Origin: Dipylidium caninum
Lineage: Eukaryota; Platyhelminthes; Cestoda; Cyclophyllidea; Dipylidiidae
NCBI GenBank assembly: GCA_017562135.1
Contig: QEYB01001657.1
Coordinates: forward strand, 1-64,000
Length of the DNA stretch: 64,000 nucleotides
Reading direction: 5' to 3'
The notes beneath the pieces were generated by a model. That model saw only the letters and a list, made by a program, of their open reading frames with translations. It searched no databases and was not told where the DNA came from. Positions within the stretch are counted from its first letter, which is position 1; each line of letters opens with the position of its first letter. Made by a program: the position numbers and the translations under genes. This document shows positions 62,701 through 64,000 of this stretch, piece after piece.

Positions 62701-64000
62701 TGACACATTGCAATATGGTCGGATGCTTTTAACTAAATTATTCAGATACCTTGTGCCGCAATAAAATATCAAGACCTACAAGTACCAAATTGCTTGAGGG
62801 AAAAGATTGACACTTCGGAAATTTCATGAAACAAAACTTATTTATGCTAGCCTTATCACTCGCCTTCGCTGACTGGCTTCAGGCGAATCATAGCTGTCGG
62901 GCGACCAGAAAAAGGAGTCCATAGACGCCAGGGGAGAACCGGTCTTAACGGTTTCCGCGGAACTCCGACGGTGTCGCGCACCATCATTTGGAGAAGGCGT
63001 GGCGATAGCGGCAATGCCGTCATTATCGATAAAACGAGGTCGGATGTCAAGAGAGGAGAAAGGTTGAGGTTCGGGTAGATGATACTTGGTACAGAACTCC
63101 TCAGGATCCAGGCAGTAGCTCTGAAGTACACTTGACTGATCCGCCTTGCCAGCAACGAAGAGACAGGGTACGCGAGTGCCACGATAAAAGTTCTGTAACC
63201 CATGAGTAAATAGGAAATAAGCTATTTTCTCTCCTTCCTTATACCTTTCCCGTTAGTTTAGGGACATCTCTATGTGAAATGATGTGTGTCAACTTTACTT
63301 GAAGGCAGAATTCAACGAGAAAACGATTATTCATTCTATATTATAAACATAAAGTTATGAAGACGTGTGGATTTATACAAAGGCCGGTTACCAAAAGTTG
63401 GCTGGAATCAAAAATATCTGTCAAATCAAGAGTAATTTCCTCCAGTTAAAAATCAGTTTGGTAGAAAGATGCATGAGATAAACACACAGTCACCCTCCCT
63501 TAGGCAAAACCAATCAATGTGAGAGGAAATTCACGACAAAGTCTCATGAAATCCTAGTTGGTAGTGACAGGAAAAGCGGACTACCCACTGAATGTACACA
63601 GCACAAACTGGTGGACTAGAGAATGCCTTCCACCCTCCCCTAGACAAGAAAACAGCCCTGTTAATTGAATAATTATGGTTCTTTTCTCAGCCAATGGATA
63701 TTCCCGCCGTCCTGTGACCCAACCAAATAAGAGGATCGATTTTTGACAAAAGACGACACTTAAGACCGATTGAGTGAGCAATTGACTTGCACTTTCTTCC
63801 CTGTCGGCCATTTTGTAACGCCTCGATTGAAGATAGCGGAAATCGATGGCGATGAGTCAACTCACATCCAAGACGTGTGATCTTCTACCAATGATGCAGC
63901 AAATAGGTCAGGGCAAAAAACATTTGGACGCTATGCAGAGGTGCAGTATCCCTCTTTTTTATGTGTCCTTAGGAAAAGAATGGCTGTGTTGGAAGTTAAA
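59753..64000 (-). CDS. RHOT: Mitochondrial Rho GTPase Miro/RHOT, 3' part (runs off right edge)
   Basis: Recognised minus-strand exons: 63192 to about 62842, 61485-61267 and 59870-59753. The 63192 exon encodes the end of the second GTPase domain (RVPCLFVAGKADQSSVLQSY, then FCTKYHLPEPQPF), matching Miro's VPCL, K-x-D and FC-x-K patterns. The next exon ends with VYVKLITMANYP, the last GTPase helix. The final exon encodes the tail anchor WKLTLAATILAGFGFVAFK and stop, as in Miro's outer-mitochondrial-membrane C-terminus. The junction of the last two exons is phase-consistent (CC|A). Oddity: a serine/proline/arginine-rich segment of about 100 residues separates the two halves of the last GTPase region, and the junction between the 62.8-kb and 61.4-kb exons could not be fixed in phase. 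The N-terminal GTPase and EF hands must lie beyond the right edge. Miro links mitochondria to kinesin/dynein adaptors. Confidence 0.75.

Noticed and set aside
1..64000. CRISPR arrays, bacterial operons, ribosome-binding sites, rRNA or tRNA genes
   Set aside because: No direct-repeat/spacer array, prokaryotic gene organisation, rRNA segment or tRNA cloverleaf was found by eye. Genes are spliced and eukaryotic. A covariance-model scan could still reveal a tRNA that I missed.

Overview
This window is eukaryotic nuclear DNA, most likely from a flatworm and probably a tapeworm with a fairly large genome. The reasons are spliced genes with GT-AG introns of very different size (29 to 36 nt in RPL11 and NKIRAS, several kb elsewhere), animal-only families (a TGF-beta ligand, kappaB-Ras, a family B receptor) and long gene-poor, repeat-rich stretches. 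The animal assignment is strong. The cestode assignment is inference, since no search was possible.

Layout. The left half (1-30.9 kb) is repeat-rich and holds one gene, a five-exon TGF-beta/activin-type ligand on the + strand (8010-12585). Two interspersed repeat families each occur here as an inverted pair. Family A lies at about 1-1957 (+) and 27305-29175 (-), with a Helitron-like 3' end hairpin. Family B lies at about 14215-15430 (+) and 25235-26395 (-), and its two copies are nearly identical. The right half (30.9-64 kb) is gene-dense: a GNB1L-like WD-repeat gene (-), NKIRAS/kappaB-Ras (-), a large basic protein of unknown function (-), a family B 7TM receptor (+), RPRD1 (-), RPL11 (+), an unrecognised S/T-P-rich nuclear-type protein (+), and the 3' part of mitochondrial Rho GTPase Miro/RHOT (-), which runs off the right edge.

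The neighbours do not form an operon or pathway. They are ordinary housekeeping and signalling genes. GNB1L, NKIRAS and the unknown basic-protein gene run in tandem on the minus strand. The receptor and RPRD1 converge, RPRD1 and RPL11 are head to head, and the unknown + gene converges with Miro.

NKIRAS and RPL11 splice into intact, full-length frames. The TGF-beta ligand, GNB1L and RPRD1 each contain at least one single-base frame discontinuity inside conserved coding sequence, and one Miro exon junction could not be reconciled. Small assembly indels are the simplest explanation. All exon boundaries were derived by hand from splice signals, phase and family alignment.
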